A stretch of DNA of 29,523 nt from Micractinium sp. NFX-FRZ (GCA_029339195.1 JAPTJF010000597.1:1-29523); one strand, 5' to 3'. Numbered from the stretch's first letter, positions 9,270 through 18,707 are shown. Numbers and translations are program-made. Notes: generated from the letters alone by a model not told the origin.

Positions 9270-10724
9270 AGTGAGCGCCGCACCGGCAGCGGCCGCTGCC
9301 CCCGCTGCCACTCTCGCTGCCTGCGGGCCGCCCACCCCCGCCCCGCCTCCCTCTGTTCCGTGCAGTGATCCGGTTCTTCCTGCTCCAGAACCGCGCCGGC
9401 AAGACGCGGCTGGCCAAGTACTACACGCCGCTCGGCGACGACGACAAGGCCAAGACGGAGGACGAGGTCTACCGCCTCATCTCCACTCGCGACGCCAAGT
9501 TCACAAACTTCCTAGAGGTGGGGAGGGGTGCAGGGTACCGTGATGCAGCAGCGCAGGTAGTGCAGGGCGCTGCACGGATGTGCAGTGGTTGTGTGCGGGG
9601 CTTCGGTTGGCGGGCGGGTGGGCGGCCCCGCTCGCAGCACCCACATCACTCCTTGCCTCCCACCCTTCGCCGCCTGCAGTACAAGACCTTCAAGGTGGTG
9701 TACCGCCGCTACGCAGGCCTCTACTTCATCTTCTGTGTGGACGTCACCGACAACGAGCTGCTGTACCTGGAGAGCATACACCTGTTTGTGGAGGTGGGTG
9801 CCTGAGCGGCTGCCAGGTTCAGGCTCCTTGGCAACCTGCATCCCCCTTTCCGACTTGCTTGGCTACCATCATGTCCCACTTCCCTTCTCCCTGTTTCCCT
9901 TCAGATCCTGGACCACTACTTTGGCAACGTGTGCGAGCTGGACCTGGTGTTTGGGTTCCACAAGGTGGGGAGGGGTGGGGTGTGGGGCGGGCAGGAGGTT
10001 GGCGAGGCAGGGCAGGGCATGCGTTTGCGTCTGCTGAGGCGGCAGGGTGCGCGGTGCTCCCCGGAAGTGGACCCTTTGAAGCTCGAGCTGCTGTTGCTGG
10101 CGGACTCACGCTAAGCACCCTTCCTGCTGTGGCCTGTTGCACCTGCTGCGTGGTTTTGTGGCCTGCTGCGCATGCACCGTCTGAGGCAACCTGCTGCGCC
10201 TGCCGCACCCCTGCTGTGCCGTGCTGTGCAGGTGTACTGCATCCTGGACGAGTTCATCATTGGCGGCGAGATTCAGGAGACCAGCAAAAAGGTGAGGGAA
10301 GGCGGGAGGGGGTGTCATGTATTGAGGCAGAGCATGCAGAGGTGGCTGGCTGCCTGGTGGCCGGGGGAGAGGCAGGGGAAGCGGCTGATGGCAGAGCGGT
10401 TGGGAGGGACTGCAAGGAGGGGGTGGACATTAGGGCAGAGGGCGTGGAGGGCCGCGAGGACAGCAGTGCAACTGTGCAGCTTCCTCCCGCGGGGGTGCGC
10501 ACGCAGTGCGGTGTCAGGCCGACCATGTAAAACCGGGCTGAACTGGTGGCTCAAGGCGGGAGGCGCTCCGGTATGCATGCTTGCCCCCCAGCACCCCACC
10601 TGCACCTGTTGTTTGTGGCCACCCCCTTACACTGCTGGTCCTGGCAAACTGCTTCTTGTTCTCATCTTCTTCTCTGCAGGTCATCCTGGAGCGGCTCAAG
10701 GAGCTGGACATGTTGGAAACGTGA
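9270..10724 (+). CDS. AP2S1: AP-2 adaptor complex sigma subunit, 143 aa, start codon split by an intron
   Basis: Small subunit of the plasma-membrane clathrin adaptor AP-2; with the alpha subunit it binds dileucine cargo signals during endocytosis. The whole product is one longin-like clathrin-adaptor small-chain domain, and 143 aa is the normal family length. Diagnostic strings: [78 protein letters not shown]. Coding exons: 9270 (one base), 9366-9517, 9680-9793, 9905-9964, 10232-10291, 10680-10724. In genomic DNA the conserved Ile-Arg-Phe is preceded by GTG, not ATG. Splicing CCAAGA (ending 9270, donor GTGAGC) to TG (9366, after GTGCAG) makes an ATG in good context, so the start codon is interrupted after its A. 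The nearest alternative is the closely related AP-1 sigma, but [10 protein letters not shown] and [16 protein letters not shown] sequence favour AP-2. Most of exon 1 is 5' UTR. Confidence 0.93.
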
Positions 10725-11356
10725 GGGGCAGGCAGCCAGGCCCTGTAGACCGGCCGGCCGGCAGCAGCAGCAATAGCAGTGCGTCGGGCGTCGGGCGTGG
10801 CGTGAGCCGTGTGGGGGCGCTGCAAGCGCGCCTGCCTAGCCCATACCAGACCAAAGAGCACTGCCGGCTGGCTGCATGCAGCCCAACTCCAATATTCCGT
10901 GCTCGTTCTCATTTTGCTCTGCTTTCCGCCCTCCCCTGCACTTACCCTGACCGCACCCGTCACCCACCCAACCACCCAACAGTTCGCCCTCCCCTCCGCA
11001 CGCTGTCTTTGTGATAACTTGATTGCAAGAATATGTGACATGACTTCTCATACTTCAGAAAGAGTTCAGGCTTGCCAGGACGCAGCAATTCATTCTGTGC
11101 TGCCCAACTGGTGCCAGTCTGGCGGTCGCTGGCGGGAGCTCCCCGTCTCAGTTCTGTACCCGGTCGCTCCTCTCCAGGCGCCTACGTGTTCTCCAATTTC
11201 TCCTTCAGCGCTCACCTGCTCTCCAAGCGGGCACCAGAGGGGCGGCAGCTTGAGAGACACCCGTAGCGGTGTGTCAGTGCCCCGGGGGTTGCTTCCTCAA
11301 CTTGTTGGAGCTTTGAGCGTCGCACACGCCGCTCCGAAGGCTAGGGCTTTTGCGCC
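10725..11356 (+). other. AP-2 sigma 3' UTR and PPT1 promoter/leader
   Basis: No coding sequence recognised. I found no plus-strand TGTAA between 10725 and 11356, so the sigma-subunit transcript end cannot be placed. AT-richer sequence at about 11008-11060 may be part of the next promoter. Confidence 0.5.
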
Positions 11357-14043
11357 ATGTCTCGGCTGCTGCTGCTGCTGTTGGCCTGCCTAGGCGGCGC
11401 CTGGGCGGTCAGGCGAGCGGATCTGATTTCGCACTTGGGGCGCAGCAGAGCAGGGAGCAACTCCACCAAATTGCCGGTTGTATTATGGCACGGTGAGCGG
11501 TCGGGGCAGAGGCAGGCCGCGCTTGTCGCCGCACTCTTGCTGCACATTGCTGCTATCTTGCTGCCCTTCTCACCACATATACCATGGTGATACAATCACC
11601 AGCACCTCCCTTGCTGCTCTGCCGTACGCCCCACATCCCGCCCCTGTCCACCCTCTGCTCTCCCAGCCTGCCCGCCTACCCACCCACACTAGGCATGGGC
11701 GACTCCTGCTGCTCCTCCAACTCCAAGGGTTCTGTCGAGGCACTGAATGAGGCCCCTGTGACTGCCCACCCACCCAAACTCCACTGAAAACCCGCTCCCG
11801 TGGCACTTCGACCCTCTTCCTGTGCCAGGCATGGGCGACTCCTGCTGCTCCTCCCACTCCATGGGCGCCGTCAAAGCGCTGATTGAGGCCACCCTGCCTG
11901 GCGTATTCGTGCACAGCATCGCCACCGGGGGCAGCGAGGTCAGCGACGTCATGAGCTCCTACTTTGGCAGCGTCAACGCGCAGGTGGGTGGACCCGCCGC
12001 TTTGGTCTGGGCGTGGACTGTGTCACATAGTGCAGTGGGCTGCAGGCAGGCAATCAGCAAGGCTACATGCTCCTCATTCAATGCATGAAAGTTCAGCTGG
12101 GTGCGTGCTGCTAGAAATAAGTGTCACCTTGTGTGGCTTGGTTGTTGAGTTGGGCAGCTTAACCCGCCGTGGGCGCTCTGTGGTCGGCCAGTTGGGTGTC
12201 TGGGGGGCTGGTGCGCAAGACGATGCCTGCCCTGCCTCCTGCACGCCCGCCTGCCTGCCTACAGGCTGCCCGTCGCTGGCTGCTCCCCATTGATGCGCAG
12301 GTGGCCAGCGTGTGTGATGATCTGCTGGAGATGGAGGAGCTGAGGGAGGGGTACGTGGCGGTGGGGTTCAGCCAGGTGAGCAGGCATTGCAGGGAGGGGT
12401 GGAAGAGGGGGGGGCTGAGGGAGGGGTACGTGGAGGTGGGGTTCGGCCAGGCGGTGCTGGGCGGGCAGTGCGCTGTGCGTGCTCTGGCTGCCCTGACCGC
12501 TACACCTGCCCTGCTGTGCTGTGCGCCTGTGCCCCTGCCTTCCCCAGGCCCAGCCCCTGCCCTACCTAGCACTGGCTCGCCTTCAACACACACCCCACCT
12601 CCGACCTTCCCGACGCCCCCCTTCCCCCTCCCCCGCCCTGTATCATTGGCCACCCCGCAGGGCGGCCAGTTCATGCGTGCCGTGGCGCAGCGCTGCCAGC
12701 ACCTGGGCCCCCGCATGCACACCCTCGTCACCATGGGGGCGCAGCACCAGGGCGTCATGGCGGTGCCCGGCTGCCCAGCGCCGGACCCGGCGTCCCGCGG
12801 CGGCGGCGCCCCCAGCCTGTACTGCAAGCTGATGCAGGGGATTGTTGCACGGGGGGCATATCAGCCGTGGGTGCAGTCGCACATTGTGCAGGCGCAGTAT
12901 GTCAAGGTGGGCGGGCAGGCGGCGGCGCAGGGCGGGTGCCGTGGGCGAGCTAAGCAGGGTGTTCGTGGGGCCCTGGGCAAGAGCTGCACGGTGTCCTGCC
13001 TGGCCCCCGCTGCACCTCCCCGTGCACTCCGCTTGTATCGCTGTGCCGCTCGCCTGCACCTGCGCTGCCCCAGCGCAGTGCCTTCCTGGCCCCTCCGCCT
13101 TCCTCCCCCTCTTCTGCTTCACACCGCCCCCGGCTTTTGTAGTACCCATGTGTGTACTGCCTCCATGCTGAACCGCCTGCAGGACCCCGCCCACCTGGAC
13201 CTGTACCGCCAGCGCAGCAGCTTCCTGGCCGACGTGAACGGCGAGGTGGCGGGGCGGCCGCCGCCGGTGCGCTACCGCGACAACCTTGCCTCGCTGCAGC
13301 GCCTGGTGCTGTTCCAGTTTGATGAAGACGATATGGGTGGGTGGGGTGGGTTATTGGCATGGGTGGGTGGGGTTGTGTGGTACAACCTTGAACTTGTGCT
13401 GATTACGGAATGTAGGTTAGGGGGTGGTCAGGCTGCTGCAGCTGACCGTTGCTGTGTGAGCGGGAGTGCAGAGGTTTGTGTGGGTGGTGAGGTCTGGGGG
13501 CAGGGCTCCTGCAGCACCGGTTGCTGACTCAAATGACGGCATGTGCAAAGCAGGGGCAGGGACCACGGTGGGGCTGTGGAACTTGGGTTGTTGAGGTGCG
13601 GGCAGGCAGGCAGGCAGGTGGGGGAAGGCCTGCTGCCTTTGAGAGCTGCCAACTGCACGCCCCTGCCCCTGGCACACCCCTTCTCTCCACCTCCCTCCCC
13701 TCCCGTGCCCTCTCCCTTCTCCCCCCTTCCCCTCTCCCCGCCTGCAGTGGTCCCCCGGGAGTCCTCCCACTTTGCCTTTTTCAACGGCAGCGCCCTGCTG
13801 GCGCTGCAGGACACCCCGCTGTACCGCCAGGACTGGATCGGGCTGCGGGCGCTGGATGAGGGAGGCCGCCTCACACTGGCTCACGCCCCCGGCATGCACA
13901 TGCAGTTCTCGCTCGAGTGGTTCAAGCAGAACGTGGTGCTGCCGTATCTTGCCGTGCCGGCAGGGGCGGGTGCCGCCATGGCGGAGGCAGCGGCGGCAGC
14001 TTCACTGCCATCGGGCACAGCGGGGCGGCAGGCGCTGCAGTAA
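11357..14043 (+). CDS. PPT1: Palmitoyl-protein thioesterase (PPT1 family), 353 aa, 6 exons
   Basis: Lysosomal/vacuolar or secreted alpha/beta hydrolase that removes thioester-linked palmitate from cysteines during lipoprotein breakdown. Exons: 11357-11492, 11829-11983, 12301-12375, 12661-12906, 13183-13336, 13748-14043. A signal peptide is evident (MSRLLLLLLACLGGAWA, cleavage near residue 17). Family motifs in order: VVLWHGMGDSCC, the nucleophile elbow VGFSQGGQFMRAVAQRC with Ser121, GAQHQGV, YCKLM, SSFLADVN, and GMHMQFSLEWF. The triad is Ser121, Asp253 (in FDEDDMVVP) and His306, aligning by memory with Ser115/Asp233/His289 of the human enzyme. The elbow is split between Gln122 and Gly123 by intron 3. 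The protein ends in about 35 extra Ala/Gly-rich residues beyond the animal enzyme. The ATG at 11357 is followed at once by the signal peptide. Introns 1 and 3 hold exon-edge duplicates. Introns 3 and 4 are both stop-free multiples of three. Confidence 0.95.
11693..11896 (+). repeat. Duplicated start of PPT1 exon 2, including its AG acceptor, in intron 1
   Basis: The first 68 nt of exon 2 (11829-11896) have an intronic copy at 11693-11760, about 56 of 68 positions identical by eye, with the first 26 identical. The copy also begins directly after an AG (ACACTAG versus GTGCCAG). In frame it encodes GMGDSCCSSNSKGS, a variant of the conserved GMGDSCCSSHSMGA oxyanion-region motif. I see no donor at a matching position, so it looks like a relic exon or decoy acceptor. 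Confidence 0.88.
12339..12450 (+). repeat. Duplicated end of PPT1 exon 3 in intron 3 (catalytic Ser changed in the copy)
   Basis: The last 37 nt of exon 3 (12339-12375) recur at 12414-12450 with only two differences, offset 75 nt, which equals the length of exon 3. The exon reads YVAVGFSQ and is followed by GTGAGC. The copy reads YVEVGFGQ and is followed by GCGGTG, so both the nucleophile serine and the GT donor are lost in the copy. Confidence 0.9.
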
Positions 14044-14536
14044 TGCAGGTGGCCTGGCCTATGCTGCACTGTGTACTTCGGTTTTTGTAACATACGGTAC
14101 TTTTCAGGAGGTGGTATCACTGGGCTGGCCGTTGGAGGCGCAGGCCAGTGTGTCAGCGGCAGGCGTCGGCAGAGCCGTCGGGTCCCACTACATGGGCGGC
14201 GCCTGCTGGGCCAGGTATGTCACCTTCTGCGTGAACTATTCACGCATTCAGCTTGCTAGACCCCAAGTCTTAGCAAACCACAAGATAGCGCTCACACCGG
14301 CTGGCAACGCAGTTTGCCCTTTTTTTTGCTCAGCACCAACTTCGTCGCCGCGTGATCTGAAGCCTCTCAAGACTGGGTTACAGCAATCAAGAACAGTCCG
14401 TTCTGTTGCGCAGGTGAATGCGCGCGGCAGGCCTACCATGCCCCTGATATACCACAGAGCAAGCTCTTGCCGCCCACAGCTTGCCTCCACTCAGCAGCGC
14501 TGACAGTCTGCTGCCATGCACTGTGCGCAGGCGACG
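14044..14536 (+). other. PPT1 3' UTR and probable spliced 5' leader of the oxygenase gene
   Basis: After the PPT1 poly(A) signal there is a plausible noncoding leader intron for the next gene: donor CCAG then GTATGT at 14215, and acceptor TTTTTTTTGCTCAG ending at 14333 (119 nt). An alternative acceptor is GTGCGCAG ending at 14530. A short ATG frame ending the possible leader exon at about 14191 would terminate quickly after splicing. No conserved protein is visible. Confidence 0.4.
14086..14090 (+). terminator. TGTAA poly(A) signal, PPT1
   Basis: TGTAA (in GTTTTTGTAACATA) lies 43 nt after the TAA stop, a typical chlorophyte spacing. Confidence 0.7.
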
Positions 14537-16210
14537 ATGCTCTCCGCCCAGCCCGCAAGCAGCTTGGCAGCGTCCCCGCCGGCGCCTCTCAAGCCGGCGC
14601 CGCCGCTTCGGCGCCTCGCGGCTGCACGGCGGCGCTGTGCTCCGCCGCCCGGCGCCAACCTGCTGAGCGGCCTCTATGATACAGCCGTCGCCGCCAACGC
14701 CGAGGCGCTGGCGCGCAAGGAGGGCCGCGAGCTGGTGGGCGCGACACGCGGCATCCAGCCGCTGACCGCTGTGCCGCTCGCCCTGCTTGAGCAGCCCGGC
14801 AAGGCAGAGGCGTGCTCGGATGTGCTGGAGCGCCAGGGCTGCCTGGGCGTGCGGGGCGCGCTGGCGCCGGCCACCGCAGCAGAGCTGCTGGCGTTTGTGA
14901 AGGAGGAGAACACGCGCTGCCAGGCGGATGTGGAGGCGGGGCGCGTCGAGTTTGACGCCCGCTTCGGGGGCGTCAACTGCCGGTGCGTGTGGCTGGAAGG
15001 GCGGGTGGGGATGCATGGGTGGTGGAGGGGTGGCATGATGTGAGGCATGTGCCATGTGGTCTTGGCTGCCTGCCTGGCTGTGTATTTGTATAATGAGGGT
15101 GCCGCAAGCATTGCAGTGCTTGGCTGAAGCCACGCACGGCTGGCCATTAGCATGGCAGGCAGGCAGCGCTGTCCCCATGCTGCTGGCACCCACCACAGGC
15201 ATGGCAGCGCTGGCTCCCCATGCTGCTGGCACCCACCACCCACCCACCTCCCCCGCCCACCCCCACCCTCCTCATGCAGCGGCATCCGCGGCCGCTTTGG
15301 GCAGCGCCAGGACCTGTTCCTGCCGCTGTCCGCGGCGCCCGTGCGGCGCGCGGTGCGCGAGCTGGCGATTAACCTGGCGCCGCTGCTGACCGCGGCATGC
15401 GGCCCCGACGCCGCGCTGCACGAGCTGTCCTGCATGTATGCGCAGCCCGGCGCGCCGCGGCAGTGCATCCACGCCGACACAATCGTGCTGCCGTGCCCCC
15501 AGTTCCCGGATGCCATCATGGCGCCGCTGTACACCATCTTTGTGGCGCTGCAGGATGTGGAGGACAGCATGGGGCACACTCAGGTGGGCACGGGGGGCGC
15601 GCATGTTGGGGAGGGTAACAGTACCGGGCCACACACAGGTGGGGCGAGGGGCGTGCGTGTTGGGGATGGTGGCAGCACGCGCCATGTGGGGGTGGGGAGG
15701 GTAAGCGTAAGGGAGGGTGCCAAGTCGGTGGCCGGCTGCCTGGCGGCAGGCTGGGTGTGAGCCAGTGCAGGTGGCAAGGGCCGACGCGGGCTGTGGCGCC
15801 CCCCCCCCTCTTGCTCACACTCACACATCCTGGTCCTCTCATCACACACCCACACACACCTGCATACCCCCCCCCCCCCCCCACCACAATGGCAGTTCCT
15901 GCCCTACACCCACACGGCGGACACGCACCTTCTCTGGAATGCGGCCAACAAGTCGGCGCAGCTCAAGGAGCGCTTCATCTCGCTGCAGCCGGCGATGCAG
16001 TCGGCGTTGGGCACCGGCGACACCGCCGTCTTTGACTCCCGCCTCCTCCACTGCGGCTGCGCCAATGAAAGCCAGAAGACGCGCGCCCTCTTTTACGTCA
16101 CCCTGTCGCGCGACGCGGAGTGGCCGCTGCCTGGCGGGCTGCACGGCAGCAACAGCATACGTGCGGAGGACCTGCGGCGCTGGAAGCTGCCTGACCTGCT
16201 TGCACTCTAA
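14537..16210 (+). CDS. Phytanoyl-CoA dioxygenase-like Fe(II)/2-oxoglutarate oxygenase, 354 aa, 3 exons
   Basis: Predicted non-haem iron oxygenase of the PhyH family; the substrate is unknown. Exons: 14537-14982, 15280-15583, 15896-16210. The iron facial triad is His213 and Asp215 (in CIHADT) with His302 (in VFDSRLLHCGCAN). Arg313, 11 residues after the distal His, fits the 2-oxoglutarate carboxylate anchor, and Asn307/Ser309 fit the family H-x-N-x-S-x-R pattern. Residues 1 to about 43 are Ala/Pro/Arg/Ser-rich with no acidic residue, like a chloroplast or mitochondrial transit peptide. I chose the ATG at 14537 for its context (GCGACG before it); an in-frame ATG at 14516 would add seven residues. 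Intron 1 has short direct repeats of a CTGCTGGCACCCACCAC motif around 15180-15240, and intron 2 carries a duplicated exon edge and a C16 tract. Family assignment is solid; the specific reaction cannot be told. Confidence 0.85.
15572..15679 (+). repeat. 54-bp tandem duplication spanning exon 2/intron 2 donor of the oxygenase gene
   Basis: 15572-15625 contains the exon end GGGCACACTCAG and the donor GTGGGC, and is followed directly by a similar 54-nt block at 15626-15679 with GGGCCACACACAG then GTGGGG. Shared internal strings include GTTGGGGA and GGCGCG/GGGCGTGCG. A weaker third echo follows up to about 15715. Confidence 0.75.
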
Positions 16211-16355
16211 TGGCAATGGGTATGCTGGCAGCGAGGCAACCGTTTTATTCGGTTGACCCCATTCGCCGGATTTCTCTCCTTTCTTGTCTGGGTGCTGACT
16301 GGTGCCTTCGGCTGTATTTCCTGTCGGCGTCTACAACCCCACATATGTTGGCTGC

Positions 16356-16360
16356 TGTAA
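16356..16360 (+). terminator. TGTAA poly(A) signal, oxygenase gene
   Basis: TGTAA lies 146 nt after the stop at 16210 and is the first in the 3' UTR. Confidence 0.6.
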
Positions 16361-16975
16361 TCTTCTTCTCTGCCAGGAAAGGCACGGCGGCAGCAGCCCA
16401 ACGTGCTCGCTGCTCCCACATCTGTGTGTCCCACAAGTAATCAAGACACATTCACAAACAGCTGGCATGCTGCGATTCCATACATCCTCGCATCATTTGT
16501 GTTCTGGTGTGTGGTGCAGTGATGGAGCAACAGTGCTTGCAAGGTGCAATTGAGGTGCGAACCACAGTGGCAGGCGAGAAAGGCAATTAATGCCGGCTCC
16601 CGCGCAAAGGGGTGGCTGCCAGTCGTGGCAGCTGGCGGCCCAGACTGAAAAGCTGCCAGCCCTCATACAAGATGCTATGCCGGCTGATCACCACGCGTGC
16701 TCTGTGTGCTCCTCCACCAATACACATGGACAGATTTAAAACACAGGAGTGGAAGTTAAAGGGGAAGACCAATGGTGCAACAGCAAGCACACGCATGAAC
16801 AAGTCCAGATCGAGCACTACACAACGTGCCTTGATAGGAAGTTGCTGTTGAAAAATCACATGAAAGGCTTGGAGAAGGCAAATGAAGGTGTGAAAACACA
16901 GCCACCGCTCGCAAGTGCGCGAGGGTGGGGCTTGTGAACATGGGGTGTAGAATGAGGGTGTGGGTGACGTTGGGT

Positions 16976-17071
16976 TTTTGGATCACAGCAATGGAACACA
17001 TAGGCAAGTTCCTTTTTTTTTTTGGTGATGGTGAGTTCTTGGATCACAACAATGGAAAACGTTGGTAAATT
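16976..17071. repeat. Imperfect direct repeat, 61-bp period, AT-rich
   Basis: TTTTGGATCACAGCAATGGA (16976) is echoed by TTCTTGGATCACAACAATGGA (17036 onward), with further similarity through GGCAAGTTC/GGTAAATTC. A shorter echo, TTCTTGAATCAACATG, follows at 17070. A T-run of 11-12 separates the copies. The repeat lies in the presumed 3' UTR of the minus-strand gene. Confidence 0.7.
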
Positions 17072-17331
17072 CTTGAATCAACATGTGCAAAGATTGTTGA
17101 CATCTCGCCAACGTGCGCAAAACTGCAGGTGTGGGTCTTGCATGCCTTAGACATGCGGGCTCCTTCACTGCGGGTGGTTCTGTTGGGAAGAAGGTCATGC
17201 AGGCGCTGCACCTCACGAGAGGGCAGGACGCAGGTACTGTTGTGGGTGGAACACATGTATGGGCAGCCATGGTCCGCAAGGCGTAGGTGGGAGGTGCGGT
17301 ATAGGACGGTACTCCCCCTTTCTGGCTGACT

Positions 17332-18707
17332 TCAAGCCGCGCGCATGCGGCGCTTTGGTTTGACGCATCCTTTCTGCACCACTTAGCGGGGAGGGGGAGG
17401 CAGATATGAAGCGGGGTGCTCCAAGCATGGCCCCACCATGCATGCGTAATGCATGTACATTGGCAGGGCAAGCACGCAATCCGGCACTGTGCCCTTACCG
17501 CGCCCGTCTTCTTGTTGGTGGTTTGGCCCTTGGGGCATGGCTTGCAGACTGCGGCGCCAGGCTTATCCGAAAAGAACTGCAGTGAGCAGGCAGCATAGGT
17601 GCCAACAATAGTTGCTGCCAGATGTCAGCAGTGTGCAACAGCCCGCTATCCGTGGCGTGATCGTGCAACATGTGTGGGGTGGAGGGTTGGGGTGGGAGGG
17701 GTGGGAGGGGGTGGGGGGCTGGCAAGCCCGGCCCACACTCACGTTTATGGCGCATGGCTTGCAGTCAGCGGCCCGCATGGCACCCGCTGTGGGCCCATAC
17801 GTTCCGGCCGGGCAGAGAGTCGGTTTCGAGGTCTTGATGTTGGGGCAGTATGTGCCCTTGCCACACTTGGCGCACGGGCCATTGCTGCCGTCCTTGCCAG
17901 TGAAGAAACCTGCAGCAGGTCAGCAGCATGTATAATGTGTTTGGGTGGACCCACAAGCAGATGGCACTGGATCGACGTGTGTAAATAGACCGGGCTTACC
18001 TGGCAGGCACACAGTGCAAGTCACATCCGAGATCTTGACGTGGCTTGTGCCCGCTTTGCAGGTGACGCACACGGTTGCACCCCTGGATGTCTTTGTCTCG
18101 TGACCGGACGCACAGACGATGCACAGGTTGGGAGAAGTGGCTGCGGCGCGGTACGTGCGCGGCCCGCACTGGGTGCACAAACGTGCGCCCTTGTGAGGCG
18201 CATCGGAGCCGCCTGGCAGCGAGCCGCTGACGCTGCCGGCAGCGCAGCGAGTGCAGGCTGTGGCTCCTGCAGGGCATGCAATGATGATATGCGGTCGGGA
18301 GCTAAGAAGCCAATCCAAGCCAAGGCTGGCCAGTGATATCATGGACACTGAGAGCAGCCAGGTTAGCCACGTCAAGTGACGCCACGCCTACCTGCGGTCC
18401 CGATGTAGAAGCCGGCTGCACACGGGGTGCACACAATCCCGGCGCCTGTGCCAGCGGCCCGGAAGGTTCCGGCGGTGCATGCGGTGCAGGCCGCAACGCC
18501 AACCCGCTTGGCAACCTTGCCGGCCGCGCACGCAGCGGGAGCAGTGGTGGCGCCGGTGCATGAGCGTCCGGCAGGGCACAGGGCGCAGAGCTTGGTTGGC
18601 CCGCCAAGGATGTACCGCCCAGAGCCGCATCTACCAGACACCGGCGTGCAAGCGGCTGCGCTGCCGACGCAAGGAGAGGCCGGCGTCATGAGTGCGCCCA
18701 GGCTCCC
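17332..18707 (-). other. C-terminal Cys-rich repeat array (ephrin-receptor-like / GCC2-GCC3 type)
   Basis: Five exons encode about 290 residues with regularly spaced CxxC pairs: CALCPAGRSC, CTACTAGTF, CTPCAAGFYIG, CTRCAAGSVSG, CTQCGPRTY, CIVCASG, CVTCKAG, CTVCLPGFF, CAKCGKGTYC, CKPCAIN, CKPCPKG. The C-x2-C-x-x-G-(T/F)-(Y/F) rhythm is that of the ephrin-receptor-like and GCC2/GCC3 repeats found in secreted protist and animal proteins. Several repeats are cut by phase-1 introns just at the Gly of a C-x-x-G motif, suggesting growth by exon duplication. Confidence 0.8.

Larger units (their letters stand above)
16211..17331. other. Convergent 3' region between the oxygenase gene and the minus-strand giant gene
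   Basis: Contains the oxygenase 3' UTR (to about 16375) and presumably the 3' UTR of the minus-strand gene, whose poly(A) signal I could not find (no TTACA on the plus strand between about 16380 and 17331). It is clearly more AT-rich than the genes around it. No coding sequence recognised; a 61-bp-period repeat lies at 16976-17071. Confidence 0.55.

Noticed and set aside
12169..13527. Single 452-codon plus-strand frame across PPT1 introns 3 and 4
   Set aside because: The conserved PPT1 protein is only continuous when these introns are removed; the inserted residues break the nucleophile elbow. Kept only as a possible intron-retention form.
14387..15579. Two minus-strand open frames of about 290-300 codons
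   Set aside because: They lie antisense to the well-supported oxygenase exons, run across its introns, and have no family motifs.
17499..18707. Reading the Cys-rich part as a TNF-receptor or a separate receptor gene
   Set aside because: The exons are in phase with the upstream gene, no signal peptide or transmembrane segment is visible, and the C-x2-C spacing is of the ephrin-receptor-like/GCC type.
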